A stretch of 64,000 nt of DNA, taken from Streptomyces kronopolitis (GTDB lineage: Bacteria > Actinomycetota > Actinomycetes > Streptomycetales > Streptomycetaceae). The notes below the pieces were generated by a model that saw only the letters and a list, made by a program, of their open reading frames with translations, ran no database searches and was not told the origin of the DNA. The stretch spans positions 310,001-374,000 of the forward strand of contig NZ_BMND01000002.1 in the NCBI RefSeq assembly GCF_014646275.1, written 5' to 3'. Position numbers and translations under genes: made by a program. The stretch's first letter is position 1; every line of letters starts with the position of its first letter. Positions 41,603-50,190 of the stretch are shown here, piece after piece.

Positions 41603-42666
41603 AGTACCGACACGGGGGGACTACCGTCCAGCCAAGCCGCGGCCCACGGTCAGGTTCCGTCCGGTGATGCGGCCGATGCCTGGCTCGTTGCCTTGCCCAA
41701 GGGCCGGGGTGACGTGAACGGATGGCGAGTGGGGCAGGTTCCGGCCGCCCCTGCCGGTGAGCAACGGGCGGTGTGATCAGTGGCGAAACCACCGGCAGAA
41801 ATCGACGGCGGGAGCTGACGCCATGGGTCCGGAGCCGCTGGCCGCCCCGTTCCGCGTCGTGCGATGCGGGGCGAGACTGCCGAGGGTGTCGGTTGCGCAG
41901 ATGCCGACTGCGACCGGTGGGCCGTTGCGGCGCATGACCGGGTGGACCATCGATCCGTTCTTGCGGCGGCGCCCGCCAGGAGCAGCTCGAGGCGACCACG
42001 AGAATGATCGCTGCCAGGCACTCCGTCTGCGGCACCACCCGTCGAAGAAGCTCCCATAACTCCTCAGGCGCCATCCATCCGCTCGACAAGGCGCGTCATG
42101 TCCAGCACAGCGACTCGCAACGCCAAAGGAGACCGGCGGCCGAGCGCATTGCCGGATACACCCCCGAAGTCAACGTGTAGGCACACTGACCTCGTGGGAG
42201 TCGGTCGATAGGGCGGGTCTGGAACGCCCCGGGCTCGGGGCTCGAGATTGCTCCTGGTGCGGCTGATGCACACGCGCTCTCCCCCGCTCGACAGTACGAC
42301 CGAAGTGAAGGTGGAGTCGGACATGGCGGCGATGGCGAAAATCCGTGGGCAGTTACTCGCCACCTGTTCCGACTGCCGCAGCACTGTGGTCGGCTGCCGG
42401 GTCCCACGCCTTTCGACGGATAGTAGCTATCCGACCGACCGGCACCCATGCTGTCAGCCGCCCCTCCCTCTCGCGGGCAGCCCGAAAATGCCCGCCGGCC
42501 GCCGGAACTTGATCGCCTAATAAATGATTCTGCGCCATGTCTCTCCAGTACGGTACTGCGTAAATCTGACCCGAAATCATTCTCTTCCCATCGGCAGGCC
42601 GGCGTACCGTGGATGCGCCCATCATGTCATTGGCGGAGAAGGTAACTACGGACGCAGGGGGAAGCC
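41603..42666. other. Decayed region with transposase remnant
   Basis: About 1.06 kb. 41830-42099 holds an IS5-type transposase relic (listed separately). 42100-42666 has no recognisable gene; its GC content falls and AT-rich patches appear near 42515-42600, matching the lower-GC SGNH gene that follows. Confidence 0.5.
41830..42099 (-). pseudogene. IS5-family transposase remnant
   Basis: On the minus strand from the ATG at 42099 the frame opens MTRLVERM, then a 4-bp duplication (GATGGATG) shifts frame, after which it reads APEELWELLRRVVP and CLAAIILVVASSCSWRAPP. That is the start of IS5/DUF4096 transposases, lacking about 15 residues between the two blocks. Further on, in another frame, SPRIARRGT resembles the block before the catalytic C-terminus. 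Most of the catalytic core is gone. No terminal inverted repeats were located. Confidence 0.6.
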
Positions 42667-43980
42667 GTGCAGGAATCCAAGAGATCCAGCCGTCGAAAGA
42701 ATTCTCGGCGTGCACTATGTACCCCTCGCCGAGTCCTTGCGATGACGGTGATAGCCGCGCTACTGCCGGTATATCTGGCGGCATCGTCAGTCAATTCATC
42801 AGCGGCGCAGACCAGTTCTGACCGCATCCAGGGGAAGCCCACGGCAGTCGTGTCACTCGGAGACAGTTTCATCTCGGGCGAGGGGGGACGGTGGCAAGGC
42901 AACGTAGACATGGCGTACAGCCATACGGACAGCATGTACGGAACAGACCGAGCCACCGTATGTGATCCCAGCGGATGCCGGAAAGATCCGACCCGGGTGT
43001 ACGACGGTTCGTACACGGATCCGACGAACGGCAAGGAGAACGGCTGCCACAGATCGGATGTCGCGGAGCTCACGGAGTCGCACATCCCCGTGGATCGTAA
43101 ATTCAACCTGGCCTGCTCAGGCGCAGTGACCGACAACGTCCTGCCTTTGGCGGCGGGCGGCAGGCTCTTCAAGGGGGAGTGGCCCCAGGCGGACCAACTG
43201 GAAGACCTCGCACGCACCTACGACATCAAACTGGTTCAGCTCTCCATCGGCGGGAACGACCTCGGCTTCAGCGACATCATCAGGAGCTGCATCACGAGAT
43301 TTCTTGCCAGTCCGGTCGGGCAGTACTGCTGGAAAGTCTTCGACTGGGATCTCAAGGAGAAATTGAAGCGAGAAGTTCCGAACAAGATAAAAAACGTGAT
43401 TGATCAGGTTCGCAGAGTAATGCGGGAAACGGGGCACCCGGACGGCTCCTACGCATTCGCGATCCAGTCGTATCCGTCGCCGGTTCCACTGTCCCCCAAC
43501 TATCGCTACTCCCAGGGCATCGGCTTCTCTTCCAGCCGCTACAGCCCAGGCGGATGCCCCTTCTACAACGAGGACACCAATTGGGCACGCATGGACGTGG
43601 TGAAGGGCATCGCCGATATGCTGGAGGGAGTTGCGGCGGAGAAGAACGTCCACTATCTGGACCTCCAGTGGGCCTTTGACGGCCACGAGGTCTGCGCCAA
43701 GACGGCTCGTCAGGCCAGGGCCGGCGACACGCTGACCCACCCCATCCCCAGCAGGGAAGCCGAGTGGATGCGCTTCCTGTCCGCGGGGATTTCTCATGGA
43801 CAGGGCCAGGTCGAGGAGTCCTTCCACCCCAACTCCTATGGCCAAAAGGTGCTTGGAAGGTGTCTGAAGGGTCTCTATGACCTCGCACGCTCCGCGGGAC
43901 GCCGCGTCGAGTACACGTGCCTGAATAGCCGGCACCAAGGGGTGGAAGGCGTGCACCTGGAGCCTCTCGGTCGTCCTTGA
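42667..43980 (+). CDS. Secreted SGNH-family hydrolase/esterase
   Basis: 437 residues. Basic N-terminus with a signal helix (VLAMTVIAALLPVYLAASSV, about 23-42). Catalytic blocks: GDSFISGEG (Ser), SIGGNDLGF (Gly, Asn) and ESFHPNSYGQ (catalytic His). Cysteine pairs (CDPSGC, others) suggest extracellular disulfides. GTG start with GGGGGAAG before it. Noticeably lower GC and less G/C-biased third positions than neighbours, suggesting later arrival. Possible lipase or acyl esterase. Confidence 0.83.
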   Translation: MQESKRSSRRKNSRRALCTPRRVLAMTVIAALLPVYLAASSVNSSAAQTSSDRIQGKPTAVVSLGDSFISGEGGRWQGNVDMAYSHTDSMYGTDRATVCDPSGCRKDPTRVYDGSYTDPTNGKENGCHRSDVAELTESHIPVDRKFNLACSGAVTDNVLPLAAGGRLFKGEWPQADQLEDLARTYDIKLVQLSIGGNDLGFSDIIRSCITRFLASPVGQYCWKVFDWDLKEKLKREVPNKIKNVIDQVRRVMRETGHPDGSYAFAIQSYPSPVPLSPNYRYSQGIGFSSSRYSPGGCPFYNEDTNWARMDVVKGIADMLEGVAAEKNVHYLDLQWAFDGHEVCAKTARQARAGDTLTHPIPSREAEWMRFLSAGISHGQGQVEESFHPNSYGQKVLGRCLKGLYDLARSAGRRVEYTCLNSRHQGVEGVHLEPLGRP

Positions 43981-43992
43981 TCCATCGTTGTG

Positions 43993-44024
43993 ACGGTCTG
44001 CCGGTAAACCGGCAGACCGTTTCT
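43993..44024. terminator. Intrinsic terminator between convergent genes
   Basis: Perfect 12-bp stem ACGGTCTGCCGG (43993-44004) and CCGGCAGACCGT (44009-44020) with a TAAA loop, followed by TTTCT. Begins 12 nt after the SGNH hydrolase stop; lies between convergent genes and may serve both. Confidence 0.85.
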
Positions 44025-44094
44025 CAACTGCGCACCAAGGTAGGGGATTTCGCTGCTCGATCGAGATGATCGCAGGAGCGAAACCACAGCTGGT

Positions 44095-44682
44095 CTACCC
44101 CAGGGTGACCCTGGCGTACTGGTAGAAGGTCTGACCGTTCTCGTCCCCGTTGTGCTGTCGGCCGACCATGACTTCTTCCGGGCCTGCCTTCGAATAGCTG
44201 GAACTCTCCCTCTGACCCGCGGTCCAGCGGTACGAGGTCAGGTGCACATCTCGTCCCTGCCAGGTCATCGAGGCAGTGGCATACCTCGTCGGGCCGTTCT
44301 CGTCCCCGCTGTGCTCTCTACCGGACAGGGCCCTTGGTGGCGGAGCGGCGAAGAACGATCCACTCTCCCTTTGGGAACTGCTCCAGGTCGGCCCGCTCAC
44401 CTGGACGAGCTCGTCGTGGATGAGGATGAACCCGCAGTAGTACGTGGTGTTACCGTTCTCGTCCCCGCTGTGGGACCGGCCGATAAGGACTTGATAAGCC
44501 GGGCACTCCACAGGTACCCCAGCCGACTCTTTCACTGTTTTGGTGAAGCCATCGATGATGACGACGTCCGCCATCGGAGCGGCGCTGGCTTCGGTGGCCC
44601 CTACAGTGCCGAGCCCCACGGACAGGAGGCCGGCGCTCGCAAGCACCAAGGCACGTCTGCTGATTCGCGAAAACTGACTCAC
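44095..44682 (-). CDS. Secreted protein with three 53-residue repeats (GRxHxGDENG)
   Basis: 195 residues. Signal peptide with SRRALVLASAGLL and Ala cleavage region near 33-38. The mature part has three repeats at exactly 53-residue spacing: GRSHSGDENG (68-77), GREHSGDENG (121-130), GRQHNGDENG (174-183), each followed by x-T-x-Y. A second motif, QRES-S-x/F/Y, recurs at about 104 and 158. Three-fold symmetry suggests a beta-trefoil or similar binding protein; family not recognised. GTG start with GAAGGGA upstream. Confidence 0.75.
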   Translation of the reverse strand: MSQFSRISRRALVLASAGLLSVGLGTVGATEASAAPMADVVIIDGFTKTVKESAGVPVECPAYQVLIGRSHSGDENGNTTYYCGFILIHDELVQVSGPTWSSSQRESGSFFAAPPPRALSGREHSGDENGPTRYATASMTWQGRDVHLTSYRWTAGQRESSSYSKAGPEEVMVGRQHNGDENGQTFYQYARVTLG

Positions 44683-44699
44683 GGGTTTCCCTTCACGCG

Positions 44700-44715
44700 A
44701 TGTCGTTCACGACAT
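44700..44715. promoter_or_regulatory. Perfect 16-bp palindrome upstream of the repeat protein
   Basis: ATGTCGT-TC-ACGACAT, located 18-33 nt before the GTG start of the secreted repeat protein. Position fits an operator over the promoter or 5' leader. Confidence 0.5.
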
Positions 44716-45131
44716 GTGCCGGGGCAGGCTATTTCCTCGGAGGGGGAACAGTCAGGAGACAGATTCCAGCCATGGCTCCCCATATGGTCCTACCTTTGGC
44801 TGCGCCAGCAACATGCCATTGGAACGCCTGGCACGGCAGAGTGGGCTCGGCCGGACTCGGGGAGCCAGCCACCGGAGCCAGGGAAAGGGCTGCGGCCGAG
44901 CGAGAGGGAAGTGCCCGGCGAGATGTCGCTCGTACGGAGACAACACGCCCTCATCCAGGCGAAGTCACCACGGAAGACGGCCGGAACCACTCGCGTCGGT
45001 CAGTCAGGCGAAGACACGCCCCTTGCCCGTAGCCACACCACTCACGCGCCGCTTCAGCCGGCTCCCGCACCTCATCCTTCATGCTCTTCGCCATACCACC
45101 GCCCGATCCGCCGGCGTATGCGGTGTCACGA
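44716..45131. other. Intergenic region, nothing recognised
   Basis: Part of a roughly 970-bp gap before the TetR gene. Short open frames on both strands show no conserved motif. Confidence 0.4.
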
Positions 45132-45562
45132 CTACCGGGCCGGCAAAACGACTCCCGAGCCATCCACCCCACTGCCCGAACCGTTGAACAGCCTCTGCAC
45201 AAACTTGTGGAGCAGTTGGTTGCCTGCAATCGCTGACCAAATCTGCTGCGCCGGTGTCTCGGCGGCGACACTTCCATCGATCACCAGGCCGCATTCATCC
45301 CACACGGGTTCCACGTGCTCTTCGTGGGCGGCGCACCGGTGTGGGAGGTAGTTGCGCAGGGGGCGTCGAGGGGAAAGCCATCCCGCACGCACTTGCGCTG
45401 GATCTTCCGAGCCGGCCGAAGGTCGGCGGGTACGTCGACGAAGACATCGAAGCGCCCGTACGACACTTGTGGGGCGACCCGGCGTGCGAACAGGCCGCCG
45501 ACGATGACAACGGAGGCTGTGGCCAGCGCGACCTGGGAGGCGGTACGCCGCTGTGGGCTCAC
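45132..45562 (-). pseudogene. Possible frameshifted small gene of unknown family
   Basis: On the minus strand a GTG at 45562 opens a frame with a hydrophobic N-terminal helix (SQVALATASVVIVGGLFARR) then SYGRFDVFVDVPADLRPARK and high G/C third positions. The protein-like signal appears to switch frame near 45350 to read EPVWDECGLVIDGSVAAETP with AQQIWSAIAGNQLLHKFVQR. The two pieces together would be about 140 residues. I do not recognise the family; it could equally be two short unrelated frames. Confidence 0.3.
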
Positions 45563-45655
45563 GCGGCCAGGTCCGGGGGTGGGCGCGTTCAGCGGCCTAC
45601 GACCTGCACACCCACCCGGACGACCCGGCGGCTCGTCTGGCGAAGACCCGCCAAG

Positions 45656-46261
45656 TCATCCGCTTCCCGCCCTCCCTGGCCCACGCAGCCCGTCCAGCGT
45701 CGTGAGCCACTGCGTGACCGCCGTGTCGATGAAGTCGTCGGACACGTGACTGCGGTCGAGGAAGAGCCGGGCGAGGACGGGGCCGTAGAGGAGGGTGAAT
45801 TCGGGGCCGTCGATCTGGGTGCCCGAGGGGGCCAGCAGGATGTTGAGGGCCGCGAGGCGGTCCTGGCCGATGCGGGCCAGAGCCTGGGCGCTGTCGGGGT
45901 CGTGGTCCGCTTGGGCGGTGACGGCCAGGACGGCGGTGCGGATGGCCGGTTCGCTGATGCCGGCGCGCAGGCTCTTGAGCCACTCGGTGGCAACGGTGCG
46001 GACGTCGCTGCCCGGCTCGGGGTAATTGCCGAAGTCGGGGCCCTCCAGAATCAGGTCGACGAGCAGCGCGGCCCGGCTGGGCCAGTGGCGGTAGAGGGTC
46101 TGGCGGGTGACGTCGGCGCGCTCCGCCAGCAGTGCGTACGTGAGCCCGGTGGGTCCGACCTGGGGCAGCAGTTCGCGGGCGACGGTCAGGACGCGGCTGC
46201 GGGTGCGCTGGACGCGGGGGTTGCTCGCGGTCGGCGGGCGGCGATGAAGGGGCTGCTGCAT
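45656..46261 (-). CDS. TetR family transcriptional regulator
   Basis: 201 residues. N-terminal TetR HTH (about 18-65): RSRVLTVARELLPQVGPTGL, LLAERADVTRQTLYRHWPSR; all-helical ligand domain after. ATG at 46261. Divergent from the oxidoreductase genes across a 154-bp region with three operator-like palindromes, so it most likely represses itself and the rightward genes. Confidence 0.88.
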   Translation of the reverse strand: MQQPLHRRPPTASNPRVQRTRSRVLTVARELLPQVGPTGLTYALLAERADVTRQTLYRHWPSRAALLVDLILEGPDFGNYPEPGSDVRTVATEWLKSLRAGISEPAIRTAVLAVTAQADHDPDSAQALARIGQDRLAALNILLAPSGTQIDGPEFTLLYGPVLARLFLDRSHVSDDFIDTAVTQWLTTLDGLRGPGRAGSG

Positions 46262-46280
46262 GGGTTCACCCTACCGTTGA

Positions 46281-46362
46281 ATCATACGAGACGTGTGATT
46301 AGGGCCACACTCATTGAATCATACGTGGCGTGTGATAGAAAGAATCACACGCACTGGATGAT
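46281..46362. promoter_or_regulatory. Three TetR operator-like palindromes
   Basis: ATCATACGAGACGTGTGAT (46281-46299), ATCATACGTGGCGTGTGAT (46318-46336) and the weaker ATCACACGCACTGGATGAT (46344-46362). The first two share ATCATACG-N3-CGTGTGAT, an imperfect palindrome with one arm mismatch. They lie between the TetR gene and the rightward genes it probably controls. Confidence 0.75.
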
Positions 46363-46415
46363 TTGCGTCCGTGCGGTCAGCCCGTCTCTGCCGTCCCTCC
46401 CGTCAGGAGTGTCTG

Positions 46416-46709
46416 ATGTCCACTGCCATGTCGTTCTCCGGGTACGGCGGGCCCGAGGTCCTCACCGTGTCCCGGGTCGCCACCCCCGAACCCGGCCCGG
46501 GCCAGGTGCGTATCCGCGTGCGGGCGACCGCCGTCAACCCGGTCGACGTGCGGATCCGCGCCGGGGCGATGCAGGGCGTCTTCCCCGTCGAGTTCCCGAT
46601 GGTCCCCGGCTGGGACGTGGCCGGTGTCGTCGACGAGGCGGGTGAGGGCGCCGCGGCCTCCGACCTCGACGCTCATCGCAATCAGGGCAAGGTCGCCCTC
46701 ATCCCATGA
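46416..46709 (+). pseudogene. NADP-dependent oxidoreductase with large internal deletion
   Basis: 97 codons, in frame and with a good ribosome site (AGGAG). Residues 1-76 are the start of a quinone-oxidoreductase-like MDR (SGYGGPEVLTV, GPGQVRIRVRATAVNPVDVR, VPGWDVAGVV). The next residues jump to AHRNQGKVALIP, which matches the end of such proteins (typically AH...GK-x-V-L). About 220 residues with the cofactor and catalytic domains are missing, so it cannot be active. Confidence 0.7.
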
Positions 46710-46822
46710 CGCGAACTGCCGCCCTGCACAAGCCCGTTGTGCGGTAGCCCGAGCACGCGACACCGTACGGCGGTCGCCCCCAACCGGCCCGCCGATGAGC
46801 ACATCATGAAGGAGAAATCACA

Positions 46823-47788
46823 ATGAAGGCCGCTCAGATCACCAGCTACGGCACACCGGATGTCCTGCGCGTCAACGAGGTTGACCGCCCCGCTCCCGGT
46901 GCGGGGGAGGTCCTGGTCTCCGTCGAGGCGTCGAGCGTGAATGGACTCGACACCATCGTTCGCTCAGGGGGATTGCGGATCGTGACCGGACGCCGGTTCC
47001 CGATCGGTGTGGGACTGGACTTCGCCGGTGTCGTCGCCGCGGCCGGCGACGCTGTGCATCGGTACAGGGTCGGCGACCGCGTATGGGGCACGGTGCACCC
47101 GCTCAAGCGGCACACGCTCGGTGGCGCGTCCGAATACGTCGTGGTCCCCGCGGACCGTGTCGGGCCCGCACCCGCAGACCTGTCGCCGGTCGAGGCGGCC
47201 TCCCTGGTCGTCGCCGGAACGACAGCGCTCAGCGCACTGCGGGACACGCTGCACCTCACGAGCGGCGAACGCGTCCTGATACGTGGCGCCGCCGGCGGAG
47301 TCGGCACGGCCGCCGTGCAACTCGCCCACGCGACGGGCGGGCACGTCACCGCGCTGTCCCGCGACCGCCACGCCGCGGCGCTGCGCGAGCTGGGGGCGGA
47401 CGAGGTCTTCGACTACGGCTCCACGGCGGCCGATCAGATCGGACCGTTCGATGTCATCCTGGACACGGTCGGTTCGGATCTCCACCGCTTCCGGGGGCGG
47501 CTGACCCGCGAAGGCCGGATGGCCACCATCTCCCTGTCGGCCTCGTCCGTGGCGGCGATCGCCGCGTCGAGCGTGCACGGCTCCCGCCGCATCCGCACCT
47601 TGAGTTCCAACCCGGACACCGGCACGCTGCGTGGCCTGGCGGACTGTGTGACGTCCGGCCGGCTGCGCCCCGTGGTGGACAGCGTGTACCCGGTGGCAGA
47701 CATCGCCTCGGCGCATCAGGCATTCGAGCGAGGCGGCGTGGTGGGCAAGCAGGTGGTGGAGGTGGCGGAAGCGGGTTCCGGGGGGTAA
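46823..47788 (+). CDS. NADP-dependent quinone oxidoreductase (zinc-free MDR)
   Basis: 321 residues. GroES-like N-terminal domain (GTPDVLRV, VEASSVNGLDTIVRSGG, GLDFAGVVAAAG), cofactor-binding GAAGGVGTAAVQLA, and C-terminal end GGVVGKQVVEV. No zinc-ligand cysteines, as in QOR/zeta-crystallin types. AAGGAG before the ATG. Likely the functional partner in the TetR-controlled unit; the deleted copy before it appears to be a related gene. Confidence 0.88.
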   Translation: MKAAQITSYGTPDVLRVNEVDRPAPGAGEVLVSVEASSVNGLDTIVRSGGLRIVTGRRFPIGVGLDFAGVVAAAGDAVHRYRVGDRVWGTVHPLKRHTLGGASEYVVVPADRVGPAPADLSPVEAASLVVAGTTALSALRDTLHLTSGERVLIRGAAGGVGTAAVQLAHATGGHVTALSRDRHAAALRELGADEVFDYGSTAADQIGPFDVILDTVGSDLHRFRGRLTREGRMATISLSASSVAAIAASSVHGSRRIRTLSSNPDTGTLRGLADCVTSGRLRPVVDSVYPVADIASAHQAFERGGVVGKQVVEVAEAGSGG

Positions 47789-47837
47789 CTTCCCACGCTC
47801 CGGCGTGTGTTGTGTCGTCGTCACCGCGGCAGCGGAA

Positions 47838-49271
47838 CTACCGCCCCCGCTCGACGCCTTCCCAGATCCGGCGGGACCGCTCCAGCGGGTACGGGACATC
47901 GGCGGCGGGGAGGTCCCACAACCGGGTGGTCCGGTTGGCGAGGTCGAAGCGCGGCCAGCCGGGGTCGCCGTCGGTGGCGAAGGACGTCCAGGCCGCGCGC
48001 ATGTTCTCCGACAGGGTGAGGAAGTCCGCGGGTGGCGGAGTGCCGAGAAAACGGGTGGCCAGTGGGCTCGTGGCGTTGCCGAAGACGAGTGGCACGTCGA
48101 GGATGTGGCCGGCGCCGAGGCGGGGGCTCGGCCAGGTGAGGTCGTACAGCCAGGTGCGGCCGCCCGCCCGGGCGTGGGCCTCGGCGACCCGGGTCGTCGG
48201 CATCCGGAACAGGGCGTCGGAGAGCAGCACCGTGACCAGTTCGGCGTCGGTGCTGCCGGGATGGGCGGAGCGGTAGTCGGCGACCACGCTCACAGGGAGT
48301 CGGAGGGAGTCGGCCACGGCGAGGAGGGGGAGGGCGTCGACGTCCATGCCGGTGGTGAACCACCGGGCCTCGTCGTGGGTGAATCCGCAGATCAGGTCCA
48401 CCTCGCTACCCGCGCCGCGGCGGATCGTCTCCCAGGGCGGGCCGGTGACCAGCTCCCCGTCGATGACCGGGCCGAAGGCGCTGAAGCCCGCCTGGGGTCC
48501 CTGGAGCGGGGTGTCCTGGACCCGCAGGATCGCCTCGGGCGGCAGGGCGGCGAAGCCCTCCCACGTCGCCGCCACCCCGGCTTCCGTGGCCAGGACGGCG
48601 GTCACCCGCTCGGCCTGTGCGGTGGGGAGGAAGGCGTCCGGGACGCTCTGTGCGATCGCTCGGCGGAACAGGCCCCGCGCGGCGGGGGAGGCCAGGAGCA
48701 GGGCGGCCGAGGCCGCGCCCGCCGACTGGCCGAAGACCGTCACCTCGGCGGGGTCGCCACCGAAGGCGCCGATGTTGCGTTGCACCCACTCCAGTGCGGC
48801 GATCTGGTCGCGCAGCCCGCGGTTGTCCGGGACTCCGGCGAGATGGCCGAACCCCTCGAAACCGAAACGGTAGTTGAAGGTGACCACCACCACGCCGGCG
48901 GCCGCCAGCTGCGTGGCGTCGAAGTCGGGCCTGCCGGCGGAACCGTGCTTGAACCCGCCACCGTAGATCCACACCATGACCGGCAGCCCGGCCCCGCCGA
49001 GGTCCGGGGTCCAGACGTTCACCGTCAGGCAGTCCAGCCCGTCACCGGCGCGCCAGGCCGCGGCGGCCCCCGGCGCCGGTGGCACCTGCGGTGGCGCGGT
49101 ACCGAACGCGGTGGCGTCCCGCACCCCGTCCCAACCGGCCGGGGGCGCGGGTGGCCGGAAGCGCAGCGGTCCCTCCGGCGCCGCGGCGAACGGAATGCCG
49201 CGGAAACAGGCGATGCCGGATGCGGACGCGCCCCGGACCGCCCCCTCCGACACCACTGCCACCGCATCCAT
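47838..49271 (-). CDS. Type B carboxylesterase
   Basis: 477 residues. Start region FRGIPFAAAPEGPLRF, then CLTVNVWTPD, oxyanion GGGFKHGS, nucleophile GQSAGAAS (Ser near 185), Glu in THDEARW and His in GAGHILDVPLVF. This is the full catalytic triad of the carboxylesterase/cholinesterase family. No signal peptide with ATG 49271 (GGGAAG just before). Convergent with the quinone oxidoreductase. Confidence 0.88.
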   Translation of the reverse strand: MDAVAVVSEGAVRGASASGIACFRGIPFAAAPEGPLRFRPPAPPAGWDGVRDATAFGTAPPQVPPAPGAAAAWRAGDGLDCLTVNVWTPDLGGAGLPVMVWIYGGGFKHGSAGRPDFDATQLAAAGVVVVTFNYRFGFEGFGHLAGVPDNRGLRDQIAALEWVQRNIGAFGGDPAEVTVFGQSAGAASAALLLASPAARGLFRRAIAQSVPDAFLPTAQAERVTAVLATEAGVAATWEGFAALPPEAILRVQDTPLQGPQAGFSAFGPVIDGELVTGPPWETIRRGAGSEVDLICGFTHDEARWFTTGMDVDALPLLAVADSLRLPVSVVADYRSAHPGSTDAELVTVLLSDALFRMPTTRVAEAHARAGGRTWLYDLTWPSPRLGAGHILDVPLVFGNATSPLATRFLGTPPPADFLTLSENMRAAWTSFATDGDPGWPRFDLANRTTRLWDLPAADVPYPLERSRRIWEGVERGR

Positions 49272-49381
49272 CTGCTTCCCGCTTCCCGCCTCGGCACCCC
49301 GCACGGTCGGCTTCGAGCCTACGACCCGGCCACCACCGCGCGGGGAGCGCCACCCTGCGACGTCCGTACGGGAGGAAGCCG

Positions 49382-50182
49382 TCAGGCGTCTTCCACGGGG
49401 CGGCGGCCCCACGCAGAGAAGGTGATCTGCGGGATGTCGATGAACGCGGGGTCCTTGAGCAGGATGGCGAACTCCGCCAGGTCGGCTTCCGACACGAGAC
49501 CCTCGGCGACCAGCGTGGGTGCCGCCTGGGTGAGGAGGGGAAGCCAGCGGTCCTTGTCGAGTCCGCCCATGAGGCCGGGGTTCCCGGCGAAGGCCACGTC
49601 CTTCAGTGACTGGCGGGCCAGCAGCGCCGGCAGCCCGCGGGCCCAGGTCATGTCTGCGCCGTGCTGCCGGTACATGCGCTGGTACCCGTCGAGGATGCGC
49701 CGGATCACGGGGAAGGGGGAGGTCTCGGCCGGCAGGTGGTAGGGCTCTTCGACGAGGAGCCAGCCGCCGGGGGAGAGCCAGCGGGCGGCCCGCGCGATCA
49801 TCTCGTCGCGTTCGGCGAGGTGGCAGAAGAGATAGCGGGCGTGGATGAGGTCGAAGCTGCCGGGGGCGTAGTCGTCGCGGGTGATGTCGGCTTCCTGGAC
49901 CTCCAGGTTCGCCGCGCGGCCCGCGTCGAGGTGGCGGGTGTCGAGGTCGACGGCGACCACGCGCCCGTCGGGGCAGCGTTCCGCGAGCCAGTAGGCGATG
50001 GAGCCGGCGCCGGCGCCCAACTCCAGGCAGTTCCAGGAGGGTTGGAGGGGGAGGCCGTCGAGGAGGCCGGTGGTGAACGCGTCGACATTGCGCTGGATGG
50101 ACTCCAGGCGGGCGCTCTCGTCGGCGGTGTCATTGCTCAGCATGCCGCTGTTGTACGGGGTGGTGGTGGCGTGTTGCGTCAT
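49382..50182 (-). CDS. Class I SAM-dependent methyltransferase (copy 1)
   Basis: 266 residues. SAM motif I CLELGAGAGSIAYWLAE, motif II VVAVDLD, post-I DLIHARYLFCHL, motif III LSPGGWLLVEEP; closes with SAWGRRPVEDA. The same ending (SAWGRRP) and overall pattern recur in the methyltransferase at 52626-53429, so they are probably paralogues. Same strand and 8 bp from the multi-TM gene upstream, so co-transcribed with it. Confidence 0.85.
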   Translation of the reverse strand: MTQHATTTPYNSGMLSNDTADESARLESIQRNVDAFTTGLLDGLPLQPSWNCLELGAGAGSIAYWLAERCPDGRVVAVDLDTRHLDAGRAANLEVQEADITRDDYAPGSFDLIHARYLFCHLAERDEMIARAARWLSPGGWLLVEEPYHLPAETSPFPVIRRILDGYQRMYRQHGADMTWARGLPALLARQSLKDVAFAGNPGLMGGLDKDRWLPLLTQAAPTLVAEGLVSEADLAEFAILLKDPAFIDIPQITFSAWGRRPVEDA

Positions 50183-50190
50183 GGATGCGC

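Noticed and set aside
41640..41710. Minus-strand RITGRNLTVGRGLAGR followed by a stop, resembling the end of an SDR or a transposase
   Set aside because: Too short and no supporting sequence before it; may be part of the transposase relic but cannot be assigned.
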